From Globisporangium splendens (taxonomy: Eukaryota > Oomycota > Peronosporomycetes > Pythiales > Pythiaceae), in the NCBI GenBank assembly GCA_006386115.1, contig VFIW01000012.1, positions 62,001-126,000 of the forward strand: a stretch of DNA of 64,000 bases, in the 5' to 3' direction. Shown in pieces: positions 20,671 to 32,480 of this stretch. The translations under genes and the position numbers were made by a program. Numbering within the stretch: the first letter of the stretch is position 1; each line of letters opens with the position of its first letter. The notes under the pieces are model-generated. The model did no database searches. It was not told where the DNA came from and was given only the letters and a program-made list of their open reading frames with translations.

Positions 20671-22544
20671 TTATTCGTCCGTCACGCAGCCCTCCGACGC
20701 CGACTTGACGTTCTTGATGTACTTGTACAGCGTGCCGCGCGTGGCCGGGAGCGGTGGCGCCACCCAGTTCTTCTTGCGCTCTGCGAGCTCCTCGGCCGTC
20801 ACGTCCACCAAGTCGATGCGGTTCTTCTCGGCGTCGACGACGATCTTGTCGCCGTCCTTCACGAGCGCGATCGGGCCGCCGACCTGCGCTTCTGGCGTGA
20901 TGTGGCCGATGATGAAGCCGTGCGAGCCGCCCGAGAAGCGACCGTCCGTGAGCATCGCGACGTCCTTGCCGAGACCCGCGCCCATGATCGCAGACGTTGG
21001 CGTCACTACAAGTCAACAATACACAAAACACGCAAAATCGTTAGGCTGGCAGTTCGCAGGGCACAATCACACAAAGACAGCATAGACAAGTACGTACACA
21101 TTTCTGGCATGCCCGGACCGCCCTTTGGTCCTTCGTAACGGATGATCACGACGCTGCCTTTGGTGATCTCGCCGCGCTCGAGCGACGAAAGCATGTCTTC
21201 TTCGCAGTCGTACACCTTGGCCGAACCCGTGAACACGAGGCCTTCCTTGCCCGTGATCTTGGCCACCGAGCCCTCAGGCGCCAGGTCACCACGCAGGATG
21301 CGGATGTGGCCCGTCTCCTTCAGTGGCTTGTCCACTGGGTAGATGATCTTGTGGTTGTCCGAGAGGTCTGGGACCTCGCGGATGTTCTCGCCGAGCGTCT
21401 TGCCCGTGACCGTGAGGCAGTCGCCCTCGATCAGACCCTTGCTCATCAGGTACTTGAGCACGGCAGGCGTGCCACCGACGCGGTGGATGTCCTCCATCAC
21501 GAAGTCGCCACTTGGCTTGAGGTTGGCGATAAACGGCACCTTCTCACTGATCTCCTCAAAGTCGTCGATCTTCAGTGGGATGCCAGCAGCGCGCGCGATC
21601 GCGATCAAGTGCAGCACCGCGTTCGTGGACCCACCGAGCGCCATCGTGACCGCGATCGCGTTATTGAACGCCTCGCGCGTCAGGATGTCGAGTGGCTTGA
21701 TGTCCTTCTCCAAAAGCGTGCGGATCGCTTTGCCAACAGACAAGCATTCAGCTTTCTTTTCCGGAGATTCGGCTGGGAAACTGGACGAGAACGGAAGACT
21801 CAAACCCAGAGTCTCAATCGCCGTCGCCATCGTGTTCGCCGTGTACATACCACCGCACGCGCCGGCACCGGGGCACGCGTTACGGATCGTGTCAAAGCGC
21901 TCCTCTTCAGTGATACGACCGGCAATGTACTCGCCGTACGCCTGGAACGCCGACACGATGTCGAGCGTCTCCCCCTTCTTCGAGCAACCAGGGCGGATGG
22001 TACCACCGTACACCATGAGCGACGGGCGGTTCACACGCGCCATGGCGATCACACAGCCCGGCATGTTCTTGTCGCAACCTGGGATACAAATGTTGGCGTC
22101 GTACCATTGGCCGCCCATCACGGTCTCAATCGAGTCGGCGATCAGATCACGGGACTGCAGACTGTAGCTCATGCCGCTCGTTCCCATGCTGATACCGTCA
22201 CTGACGCCGATCGTGTTGAAGCGCATGCCGACGAGTCCCGCGTCCTCGACGCCCTTCTTGACGTCGGCGGCGAGGTCGAGCAAGTGCATGTTGCATGGGT
22301 TGCCCTCCCACCACATGCTGGCGATACCGACTTGGGCCTTGTTCATGTCTTCCTCGGTCATGCCCGTGCCGTAGAGCATGGCCTGCGACGCGCCCTGCGC
22401 CTTGGGCTGCGTGATGCGCGCGCTCACGCGGTTGATCTGCACTTCCTTGCGCGTCGAGTCATCCGAGAAGCAGCGCGCGGCGGCGCGGCGGGCGGAGGCC
22501 GCGGACGCGGCGGTGGCGGAGCGGCGCAGCGTGTGACGGAGCAT
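20671..22544 (-). CDS. ILV3: Dihydroxy-acid dehydratase, mitochondrial
   Basis: Two exons (22544-21098 and 21005-20671) give 593 aa. The splice joins GMPEM to LTPTSAIMG. It catalyses dehydration of dihydroxy acids to 2-keto acids in valine, isoleucine and pantothenate synthesis, using an Fe-S cluster. Cluster and active-site motifs are plain: [12 protein letters not shown] (near residue 155-170), [36 protein letters not shown] and [11 protein letters not shown]. Residues 1-35 are rich in Arg/Ala/Ser with no acidic residue, a good mitochondrial presequence. ATG 22544 is chosen because the presequence starts there; the upstream open frame runs into the divergent promoter. Length and motifs are complete. 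Confidence 0.96.
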
Positions 22545-22851
22545 CTTTGGCGGAGGTCGAATTGCGGAATGGAGAGCGATCTTTCGGCAAGAGGGAGCGT
22601 CGACTGTGTTGAGCGAGGAGCCTTCGCTGCTCGGATTCTTCTGGTGGTGTGCAAGTCTGGTGTTTGGGCAAACAGAGGCACGAAACCGAGGCAGAAGTAG
22701 TGTGGGCCACACTAAGTTGGTCTTTCACCCAAACACCCATCTGATGGGATCCGTTCCAAAAAGAGGCGTTTTCGTGACGAGGCACACCCCTTGCACGAGA
22801 TCAATAAAGCTCACCAAGTTGAAGCAAGTCGTTGCCATCGACAAGACCGAT
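22545..22851. promoter_or_regulatory. Divergent promoter region
   Basis: A 307-bp region between the diverging dehydratase and the 22852 gene, so it should hold both promoters. No core element was securely recognised. Confidence 0.45.
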
Positions 22852-24701
22852 ATGGCGACGAAGCGAGGCGAGTGGCGCGACGTCTTCGAAGAAGAGGAAT
22901 ACGACATTGGCGCTGTGGAGGCGCAGCTGGCGCGCATGCAGCGGCAACGAGACGCAAGGAGAGCGAGAGATGCCATGTCAGAAGCTCAATTGGACGATGG
23001 CGAGCGACCCCTGCCTGTGTCAATGAGCCAAAACAGCAACCGCGCTGGTGCTCATTCGACACAGTTCCATGCATTGTGCAGTGCGGGACAACAGCACAAT
23101 GACGCGGATATCTGCGCCACAGCTGAGTTTGAGCTCAATGCGGCCGAGCTCTCCGCCGGATCGGATAGTGAGAGTGAAGATGAAGGGAGCACCAGCACCA
23201 ATTCGCTCTCGAGTGACGACGCTCGGACCGACCGCTCAACTGGAAAACGTCTCACTCAATCTCACGAGGCAGCACCGAGAACTCGGAAAGCGAGACTCAA
23301 GGACAGTCTGGATCTCTCGATGTCTGTTGCTGAGCTCTCACACCCCGTAAGCAGGATAAACCAATCAAAAAGAACGGCGATGTCCCAAAAAGCGCGTCAA
23401 CTGCGCCGTTGAGGTACGAACCCCACGATGCCCCAGATCGCAAAGGAGCTCCACTGGATAAGACAGAGCGTCGTACAAGTGAGACCGATGATAGTGGTGC
23501 CGATTTGTGGACGAGCAAGTTGGTTCAACGACGACGGATGCTGGAGAAAGAGGCTGCAGTCGCGAAAGAGGACTCCGTTGCGACTAAGACTGGACCGACA
23601 GCACCAGCTCCCAGCCAAGTGTATAGAGATCGTGGTCCACGAGACGAACAACCTTCTTTTGTTCCATCTAGTAGTCGCAGCGCCATTGCCAATGCCGCGC
23701 GTCCTGGTTTTGCAGCAAACTTGGCTTCACAGAATTCCAAACCTCTACATTCGATGCAGGATTCCCAAGCGGAAACGCGACAAAGAGAAGAAATCCATAG
23801 GCACCGTAGTGGCAGCAACACAAACAACAATCCAGTAGCTCGAAATACGCCCACTGGTGCTCTTCCCAAAGCGATGGCGCTAGAAGGTCGACCTGAACGG
23901 GCAGTTGCGCCTCAACATCTATACTCTGATCCAGTAGCAGCGAAACCTTCGTCTATCGGAACAAAATCGCTCGGAACGCAGCCAAGTCAACTGGGTCGTG
24001 CTGTGGCAACTGCTGGATCGTCGTTAAAACCACCTGAGAGATACAAAACCAACAATCCACGAGCAGCTGCGACTTCAGTGGCGCACTCAGGTACGTCCGC
24101 TACTGGAAAGCATGTCGATGATAAAATTGCACCGCGCGTTCAAGACAACAACGCAATGTCGACAAGGAAGGCGATACACGCCGATGTGGGCTTACCAACT
24201 GCATCTCCAGCACCGCTAGTCCACACTTCAGAGACACAACACCCGTCGAAGCACCCGGGCAGTAAACACGTTCAAATGGAGCCGGAAGATGACGATTTCT
24301 TACTGGCTGCGGAGGAAGAAAAACTGCGGCAGTTGCTGGCAAAGCTGGACACGCGCTTGCTTAAGCTGCATACCACAAAGAAGTCGTCAGCTCCTTCAGC
24401 GACAACGACAGCTTATCAAGCAACAGCAGCACCGGATGAGGTCAGTCACCAGGACGTTGACGATGACACCATAAGAGCAGCGTCGTATGGCGGAGGCACC
24501 CACTGCAAGCGAGGACAACCGACCTCAGCGTCCGAGCGCTCATCGTACATTAAGCGGACTGAGATGTCGAACGGGTTGCACAAGCTTCGCGTTCGAGTCG
24601 GCGGCGCACTGGTGCAAGACAACAACAACGCAAACTTTGACAAAGATGGCGGGAAGCACAAAGTGCTCGTGAAGAAGGATCTTGCACACCTGTTATTTTA
24701 G
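22852..24701 (+). CDS. Low-complexity protein with C-terminal coiled coil; apparent 1-bp frameshift
   Basis: The product starts at ATG 22852 (MATKRGEWRDVFEEEEYD), with a short helical start and then Ser/Glu/Asp-rich sequence. The first frame stops at 23410-23412. The next frame is open from 23334 and reads on sensibly (TPRKQDKPIKKNGDV...) to the stop at 24701. The frame must change within about 23334-23346, around CTCACACCCC. No GT-AG pair there would repair it, so this is a 1-base indel in the genome or the assembly. Near the C-terminus a coiled coil (FLLAAEEEKLRQLLAKLDTRLLKL) is the only structured part. I recognise no family. If the frameshift is real the gene is probably broken after about 163 residues. 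Confidence 0.55.
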
Positions 24702-24810
24702 AAACCATCCTGTTCTTTCCTTTTTTTCCAGTCCAAATACGTTGCGCATGCATAAGATCACTCACACGAAGCCATGTTGCCTTGCTTGCCATTTAACTTG
24801 ACACTTGGTC

Positions 24811-26818
24811 TCATGCATGCAGCTGCCCGCAGTCCACGATTTCAACTTCATTGTGTGGCAGTGGCTTGTTGTTTTTCGTTTTGCTCACTTCGACATTCTG
24901 CATCTTCTCGACAACATCCAGACCCGCGATCACTTCTCCGAACACGACATGCTTTCCATCGAGGTTTGTGAGGTTTGCCTTTGTCGTAATGAAAAACTAA
25001 GCATACGAAATGAACATAAAACGCAAGATCGTCAGTCAATGTACACGAGCCAGACACCATAGCACATCTATAAGTCAAAACGTAATAAACCCAAACCTGG
25101 GAGCCATTACGATTCTTGCCGTTGTTCGCCATGGACAAGAGACCGACATCGTCATGCGGGAGAAACTTCTCATCCTTGAATTTTCCCCACAAGTCCCCAT
25201 GCGGTGTTTTCCCATAAATGCTCACGCCACCCGTGCCGTCTCCAACAGTAAAGTCTGTGTAAATTCCATACACAAACGCACAACATCAGATTAGACAAAA
25301 AGTTGTGCCTCAGGTTTCCATTATTAAGTGCTTACCTCCTCCTTGAACCACAAAATCCTTAATGATGCGGTGGAACTTGGAGCCTTTAAAGTGCAATGGC
25401 AGCGTCGACATTGGACCCACACCCTGCACAGCAACATACACAATTTGATGAGATACATAGCCGCTCCCACGTCACATAAACCTCTGACAGCGTTGTACCA
25501 ACCTTTTCTCCTGTACACAAACAGCGGAAGTTCTCGGCCGCGAGCGGCACCTCGTCATCGAGGAGTCGCATCGTGATGCGGCCGACGAGGTTTCCCGCGA
25601 TCGCGATATCCATAAACACCGTCGGGTGGTTCTCGTTCGTAATCCATTTCTTCTTCCGTGACGCGAGCGTGGTCTGCGCGTTCGTGACGTACTTCTCGTG
25701 CAGTTTCGCGAAAAGTTGCTCTTCGCGGCCCTTGTACGCCTCGAGCGTCTGATCGACTTCGCTTACTTTCGACGGGTTATGCTTGGTGTAAAAGTCCACG
25801 AGCCATTTCTTGAACACGAGCTGTCGTTCATGCATCTCTATAACCCACACAACGCACACCAATTACGCTTTTAATGCATGAAAAATTTCGGGATAAAAGG
25901 AGAAGCGATTTCACATACCTGTACCGACAAACACGTCCTCTGGCAACTCCGATCGCAAAGATTTCGCTGCCATCCAGGCTCCACGTGATGCATCCCGGAA
26001 CGAGCGGGGGGCTTGGCCTTGGAAGGCAGCCGCCATGTTTTCCTGCGATTGCACTCCCGTGTCAGACGTCGGCATACTCGTTCTTCGTGTCTCTACCTGG
26101 GAGGCTGCTTCTTTGCTCAGTCCGTAGCCTTGGCGATGCAGTTTCACTGCAAGACTCTCTCTGCTGCTATCAGCCTGTACGGCATCGCTTCTTGCCGCGC
26201 TATTGCCAGCGATCTCTGCTGCCTGTGCACGCAACTCTTGCCGCTGTTTCTGCCACGATTGCTTGGATCGCAGACGAAACAGATCTCTGATCTGGGCATT
26301 ACCCGCACTGGCGTCATCGACGTTGCTTGTGGTGAATTCCGCCGCAACACTCTGCTCCTGCATCTTCTTGGCATTCTCGACCACCAAGCGCTCGAACTCG
26401 GGAACGATCGGATCGGCTCGCAACTTCTTCGCTTCCTCCCAGGCGTCTTTCGAGCGCTTCTTAAACGCAGACGCCAGTGCGACGCTCTGTGGGCTCGAAG
26501 CGACCGCATTCCCATTAGGTTCATTGGCTCCGGCCTGGTAGTTGTAGCTCTTGGTGCTGCTGCTGTTGCCGCTCCGGTAATCGGCGCGCGATGCTGTGGG
26601 TGCGGAGCCGGCATCCCACTGCTTCACCAGAGAGAGAGAGAGAGGGAGATACACACAGAGAAGCCGTATATGTTAGTGCCGTAGAAGCAGCGCGTTTTTT
26701 TTACACATACGATGCGCATGATGGCGCCGACCTCGAAGAGCTTGATCGGCCGCAGAAGCCCCACGCTCGCGAGCATGTTGCCATCGGTCAGTGTCATTTT
26801 GGCTGTGGATGCCTGCAT
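24811..26818 (-). CDS. Cyclophilin-type peptidyl-prolyl isomerase with long N-terminal region
   Basis: Six exons are inferred: 26818-26711, 26618-25919, 25837-25503, 25423-25336, 25254-25097 and 24996-24811. Phases close to 524 aa. The C-terminal ~175 residues are a complete cyclophilin domain ([14 protein letters not shown] ... [10 protein letters not shown] ... [18 protein letters not shown] ... [24 protein letters not shown]). The catalytic Arg (FHRI) is kept, and the cyclosporin-contact Trp is replaced by His (GKHVVFG), as in many large cyclophilins. The first ~340 residues carry two or three weak repeats ([32 protein letters not shown]). Next comes a motif with [18 protein letters not shown] that recurs in protist proteins. 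Expected role: prolyl isomerase or scaffold; compartment unclear. The start is uncertain, since ATG 26869 and 26797 are also in frame. Confidence 0.88.
26628..26645 (+). repeat. (AG)n microsatellite in cyclophilin intron 1
   Basis: A run of GA/AG dinucleotides directly at the acceptor side of the first intron of the cyclophilin gene. On the minus strand it forms a CT-rich polypyrimidine tract before the AG. Confidence 0.85.
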
Positions 26819-26869
26819 TATGGTTTGGCTCAATGCTGCTTCCTCTCCCGTATATGATATGCAGCGCAT

Positions 26870-27197
26870 GCAAGAAAATTCAATTACTTCTTACGAAAAA
26901 TGAGTTATATAAGAGAACTCCCATTGAAACTAATTAATCGGGGTCACCAATATTGCGTGCATTAATTATGCAAGGCACTGCCTATTTTGGACTCAGACCA
27001 GACACCCTCAGCCCTAACCGGTCCGAACCGGTCTCTCACTTCTCGTCTCACGTCCTCTCATTGGCTAAAAGCACGTCCTTACCCTTTCTAGCCAAACAAA
27101 TCGCTGGCTCGTGACGGGTGGCTCTGAAAGCTCTTGCCATACGCATGGCGCTACTGGCGGCTGCTGGCGCGTCCATTTCCTCATTTCCGAAGCAAAA
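26870..27197. promoter_or_regulatory. Divergent promoter region with AACCGGT pair and Inr-like site
   Basis: Lies between the cyclophilin and the ribosomal protein gene. Two AACCGGT words sit 10 bp apart (about 27015 and 27025). Just before the ribosomal protein ATG, CCTCATTTCC (about 27177-27187) resembles the oomycete initiator consensus. Transcription start is inferred, not shown. Confidence 0.4.
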
Positions 27198-28717
27198 ATG
27201 GTGTTTGAAAAGCCTGTCGTTGTCGATTGCCGTGGCCACTTGTTGGGTCGTCTGGCCTCGTTGGTCGCCAAGGAGCTCCTCCAGGGCCAGCACGTTGTCG
27301 CCGTCCGTTGCGAGCAGCTCGAAATCTCCGGCTCGCGTACGTGAAACTGATGCATTTTGAAGCCAAGCGAATGGAAATCCCCGACCGTCCTCAGCAGCAT
27401 GCGCGAGATGATTTACAAGGATTCACGTGGTGAATGACTCGCATCCAAGCGCGCGTGCATGCAGGTGTTCTACGCTCTAATTGACGACCGGAGGCGCGAG
27501 ATGAAGCAGCAGCAGTGAAGGAGAGCTAACAACATCAGGAGGCATCTCTTTTGAGGAGAGCGCCGCAGGTTTTCTGGCAGCTTTTTCCATGAGAGCTACT
27601 ACCAAGGAAGCCTGTTTTCTTCTTCGTCGTTGATTGCGTCGTCTCGCGTATTTGGTCGACAAGAAAGCGTGCGGAGTGTCTGTGTGGCGTTCTGTGTGCG
27701 AGTTTGTAGCCGCGTGTGAATTGTGATGAAGCGTGTGTTTGCGTGGGTGTTCGGGGGATTGCATGTGCTTGTTTGTGTCTGTTGCATGTTGTGTGTGGGA
27801 TGCGGGTGCTGTCTGCCTATCACGGCTGGCTTTGTATGTGATGGATACCTGAGCTACGCGGGTATTTTGCATATATCTTTTCTTTATTTTTTTGGAGTGT
27901 GAGTGCGTCTTTTGAGGGTTGTTTTGCCCGAAACAACCTGCTGTCAAAAGCGATGGGATGTCAAATGCTATTGCCAAACAAAAAGACGTCGAGAACGACG
28001 AAAAAATGAGGAAGGATATCCGCTCGCCTCGGTGTCCAAAACATGCAAAAGTCGCTGTGTGCAGACACCCTGTGGACCAGATCTTGATCTGTGAAATAGC
28101 TGTGTGTCATGCCGTCTGTCAGTTCCACTGAGTGTTCTTCCTTGTTGATGACACACTTGATACACTACAGACGTGCGCAACAAAGTCAAGTTCATGCAGT
28201 TCTTGAACAAGCGTACCGCCACGAACCCAAAGAAGGGTCCAGTGCACTACCGCGCGCCTTCGCGCATGCTGTGGCGCACGATCCGTGGTATGCTTCCACA
28301 CAAGACTGCCCGTGGTGCCGCCGCTCTCCAGCGCCTCAAGGTACGCCATATTCCTTTGATCAACCACGTCAAGCCTTGGACGATTGCACTGACCAAAGTG
28401 TGCTGATCTTGTAGGTGTTCGACGGCATTCCAGCCCCATACGACAAGCAGAAGCGTATGGTGATCCCTGATGCCCTCCGCGCGCTCCGCTTGAAGGCCAA
28501 CCGCCGCTACACCGTGGTCGGCAAGCTCGCCTCGGAAGTCGGCTGGAAGCACGGCGAACTCGTCGCCCGCCTTGAAGCCAAGCGTGTGCTCAAGTCCGAC
28601 GCTTACTACAAGCGCAAGCTCGCCCAGCAGAAGCGCCTCGCCGAGGCTGAGGCCAAGGTGTTCGCCGAACACACCGAGCTCAAGCCAACCTTGGCCAAGT
28701 TTGGCCACGCTCTCTAA
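27198..28717 (+). CDS. RPL13A: 60S ribosomal protein uL13 (L13a)
   Basis: Three exons are inferred: 27198-27336, 28171-28340 and 28415-28717, with consistent phases, giving 203 aa, the normal length. The protein reads [22 protein letters not shown], then [20 protein letters not shown] across the first splice, then [27 protein letters not shown] (the family signature) and a basic coiled C-terminus. It is a structural protein of the large ribosomal subunit. The first intron is 834 bp, very long for this locus, where other introns are 60-180 bp. Codons show the strong C-ending bias expected of a highly expressed gene. Confidence 0.96.
27337..28170 (+). other. Long (834 bp) first intron of the uL13 gene
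   Basis: Donor GTACGT at 27337 and acceptor CTACAG ending 28170. It contains G/T-rich stretches (27650-27830) and no supported ORF. C-box-like GTGATGA (27723) and D-box-like CTGA (27849) are present, but at a spacing and without the adjacent stem expected of a C/D snoRNA, so no RNA gene is called. Confidence 0.6.
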
Positions 28718-29069
28718 GTTGCTGCTGACTTTCGTTGGCCGAGGGAAACGCGCTGCTAGCCACACCTTTGTCTGTGGTGTGTGTTTCTTCCCACTAACAT
28801 GAGAATATACATGCCATTGAGGAAATTGTTTCAACCTATTGTCTTGTCGTTTGCTGTTCACTATTTCCATACGTCTTTGCCAATTTGCTTTGAGGGACTT
28901 GGCAGTGCAATTGCATGCCTGTCACCCTACGACTGTTGATTGATGCCGCTTGTTGCTTTCGTTTGGTTCATACATGTCTACTTCAGTATTTTTAAGAAAA
29001 GAACTGCAAAAAAGCACAAGAAATACAACCTGACGGATCAGAACAAGAGATCACAATGATCCGCCTGCC
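28718..29069. other. Convergent intergenic region
   Basis: 3' flanks of the uL13 and SCYL2-like genes, AT-rich from about 28800. No gene is seen. Confidence 0.5.
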
Positions 29070-31936
29070 CTACAGTCCGTCGAACGCGCTGAACGGGTCG
29101 CTACTCTGCTGCTGTTGCTGGTACGGATTGTACGTCGGCGCTGCCTGGATCTGCAGCATTTGCCCAGGCCCAGCGAGACCGCTGCCGCCGTTCATCCCCA
29201 TGCCGTTGCCCATACCGTTGCTGCTGCCCATCATACTATTGCCCTGCTGGCCGAAGCCACCGCTGCTGCTCATATACTGTTGCTGTGGTGCTGCTGGCTG
29301 TGAAGACAATCCGTACGGCGTCATCTGCATCATGCTTGGGTTGTACGCATTCGCCATCCCGTTGCCACCCATTGGGTTGCTGTTGCCTTGGAACGACATC
29401 GTATTCTGGTTCTGATATGCTGGTGCTGGCGCCGCACCACCAAGGCTCATGCCGCTGAACAGGTCATTTGGCGCAGTCGGAGCTGCTGGGAGACCCGAAG
29501 ACATGCCGTTCATGTCCAACAATCCATTCGAACCGCCAGCATTGGAGCTCTACAAAGCCAACAAACAAAACCAAAGTTAGGAAACTGATAATCAGGTGCT
29601 ATGTGTGCCACAATGCGCATTCTGCTGACAAAACGTACCTGAGCAGCGCCAATGTTGAGCAGATCTGCATTACCGTCGTCTTTTTCTCGGCGGCTGCTGC
29701 GGGTGGAGCTTTTCTTGGCGGCACGTCGTCGCGAAGAGAACGTCTCGGAACGATCTGGCGTGGACGCTGGGGCTGCTGCGGGTTCGGATCGAGCCGACGA
29801 AGTGCGTCGAGAGCCCAAGTAGAACGGATCATCCGAGTACGGCTCGGGTTTCTTCGATTCGAATCCTCCACTTTTCTTAGACTCAGGTTTCTTCTCAGGG
29901 ACGTACTCCTCCGCGAGCATCTTGTTGGCGGCGGAAACGCCCGTCTCGCGTTCACGTGACGCCTCTGCGGCCCTGATCGCTTCCGAAAAGCCCGAGGCGG
30001 CTGTAACACCCGTGGACACGCTATTCACCGAGCTCTCGGACATAAACACCTTGTCACGCTCCTGAATTACTGCCTTGAGCATATCCTGGATCTTCTCGCA
30101 TACCATGTCAAATTGAGCGTTATTAAGCGTCGCTTCCCAGAGCAATGGTGCCACTGCCGGGATGATGAGCTTGGCGACAAACTCTGGTCCGAGATGCTTG
30201 CCGAGGTTGTCGTAGCAGCCCAAGATGCACATGCACACGGCGGGGGACTTGTCGGCCTGCAGCGTCTGTGCAAGCGTAGGGAGCACGCTCTCAATCAACA
30301 AATCTTTGTCAAACACGTGAAACGACTTGGCCATCCAGAGCAGCGCGTTCACGCGCACCGACATCTGTGGCGGCTGTAGAATCAGTTTGTTCACACGTGG
30401 CAGGATGACCTGCTTCAAGATGCGGTACTCAAACAGACTCGCTTGGTCCACGATCTTGTTCAGCACAGTGTCCAAGATCTCCGGCACGGTACTGTCCAGT
30501 GCGCGGCAGAGCATCGGCACAATGTGGTCGCGAATGTACCCGTCTTCAGCCTTCGGGATCAAGATCTCCATCTCCGACACAAACATGAGCATGCACTGAA
30601 CAGGCTCCGTCATTGCCAGCAGCGGAATCATCATCGGCGCGATCGATTGGTTGAAAATGTGTTTGTCCACCTTCGCGACTATCTTGAGCAGCGGCGTGAT
30701 CACGAACGGTGCCACTGCCTTGTTGATAACCACAGCCTGGAGTCCCGGGATCACCATATCGCGCAACACGCGCGGCGAAAAGCCGTCGATCGCATCCGGC
30801 AGCGTCGTGAGGAATTTCGCCTGCGACGCCGGGTCTTGCTCCACGAGGCTCTGCAGCGTGCGCAGCGTCTTGATCGGACCCGAGTCAAAAAACTGCGACG
30901 CCAAAAACATGCGCGCCTCGGGTCGCTGAGTCGGTTGCAGTGACAGCAGCGTGCGGATCGTGTTGTGCAGCGACACGGGGATCGACGACGGGAACGTGAT
31001 CGGGTGAAGTGATTGCGTCTTGTAACCGTGCGTCATCTTGTTGCCATCGCGCACGTCGAGCACCGGGTTGCGGCCGCCGTCGGCGCGCGGTGGCACAAAG
31101 AGCTCGTACACGAGCAGACCAAGCGAAAACATATCGGCGCTGCTGTTGAACAATCGCGGCTCAGTCACCAGCTCTGGTGCACAGTATTCGAGGGGCGGCT
31201 CCCAGCTCCCTTCGATCATGCCTGTCGTTGGGTTCTTGGTGCCCGTGGGCGAATCGGTGGCGTAATACTCACTGCGCGACGTCTGTCCGGGTTCTACGAC
31301 GCGGCAAAAGCCCATGCCACCGAGTTTCCATTCCCCCTTGGGGGTAATAAATATACTGTGTGGTCCGAGACTGAGATGCACGCGGCGTCCTTCGCGATGC
31401 AAGAAGCTCAGCGCTTCGCCCACGTGCATGAAGCCGCACGCGACTTCGAACTCAGTAAGCCCGATCTCGAGCACTTCGGGGGTCACGTTCGCGACGTTCG
31501 TAAAGTTCTTGCACGCATTGGCAAGCGAGCACGTGACGCGCTCCGTGACAAACGAGAGCGTGCGGCGGCTCTCTTCAAACACTTCCTCGACCTTGAGCAC
31601 GTGCGGGTGACGCAGCAGCCGCAGCGTCTTCATCTCCTGGCGCAACACCTCAAGGTAGCGTTCCTGGTGCTCCTTGTGCTTGAGCTTCTTGAGGTCGTCC
31701 TTGTCGAACACAAAGATGCTCACCTCCTGGCCGTTCTTGCGCGACACGGCGGGGAAGATCTTCCAGCTGAGCTCGTGGCCGCCCGACGCCGTGCAGTCCT
31801 TGGGCGTCTCGTAGTGCTTGCTGAACTCCTCGCCCAGCACGCCCTGCACGGCGCCCGACACGGCAGTGGACACGGCGCTCGACACCACGCTCGAGAACTT
31901 GTTGAACATCGCCGACCGCTCCTTCAGGCGCTCCAT
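29070..31936 (-). CDS. SCYL2: SCY1-like protein 2 (SCYL2/CVAK104-type pseudokinase)
   Basis: Two exons (31936-29639 and 29549-29070) give 925 aa. A kinase-like domain occupies about residues 30-340, followed by HEAT-like repeats to about 640, then a charged region and a Met/Gly/Gln/Asn-rich tail. The catalytic motifs are degenerate: HLSLGPHSIF where an active kinase has HRDLKxxN, and KLGGMGF where DFG is expected. YCAPELV and the SADMFSLGLLVYEL segment remain. SCYL2 proteins are pseudokinases linked to clathrin and TGN-endosome traffic, and the layout here (kinase-like, HEAT, low-complexity tail) matches. The tail contains DPFSAFDGL at the extreme C-terminus and NDLFSGM, suggestive of clathrin/adaptor binding. 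ATG 31936 is chosen because the N-terminal SAMFNKFSSVVSSAVSTA helix fits the family. Confidence 0.9.
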
Positions 31937-32480
31937 ATTCGGTCCTATATACACGCAGACGCAGAGAGAGTCAAGAGGGAGCTCTTCGCTGCTTGGCTTT
32001 CGCGCTTTGTGCAGAACGCGGGGGAACCAGAGTAGGGTCAGTGAGGAGCCAAGAAGAGGCAAAGTAATGGCCCGAAAAACCTCAAAAAACCTTAGGTGGA
32101 TGAAAATAATTACATTTTGTCGACATACGAGCGAAGAGGCAGGGGTACGCGGATGGGTTACCTTTTTGAGTGTTTGTAATTGTGGGTACACAAAACAAAA
32201 ACCCCGGAAAAGTTGTCAATTAGCAGCAAAATGGTTTTATTGCGAGCGTGGGTGACTCTGACATCAGCTGCTTCGAAAAAAAAACGAGTGCTTTTCAGAC
32301 AAAACCACATAAAACCGCAATTCGGAAAACCTCGTTTGCTTGTAACCATCGCTGCGTTGTGTGTTGTGTGCTCGCATCCACTCAATAAACCAAACGCCTG
32401 TGAACCTACACTATTTTGCCATCTAACTGGTTGCACTGTACCCCTTCATCCCATGTTGAAGCCACACAACAACAAACACC
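31937..32480. other. Intergenic region, no gene seen
   Basis: Promoter side of SCYL2 and 3' flank of the BED/hAT gene, AT-rich. I looked for short terminal inverted repeats matching the far side of the BED/hAT gene and found none by eye. Confidence 0.5.

Noticed and set aside
21306..22700. A 464-codon open frame antisense to dihydroxy-acid dehydratase
   Set aside because: Shadow of a highly conserved enzyme gene; the translation is Arg/His/Val-rich with no recognisable motif.
27700..27860. Box C/D snoRNA in the uL13 intron
   Set aside because: C-like and D-like boxes are about 120 nt apart, no closing stem lies directly next to them, and no D'/C' pair or guide match could be tested.
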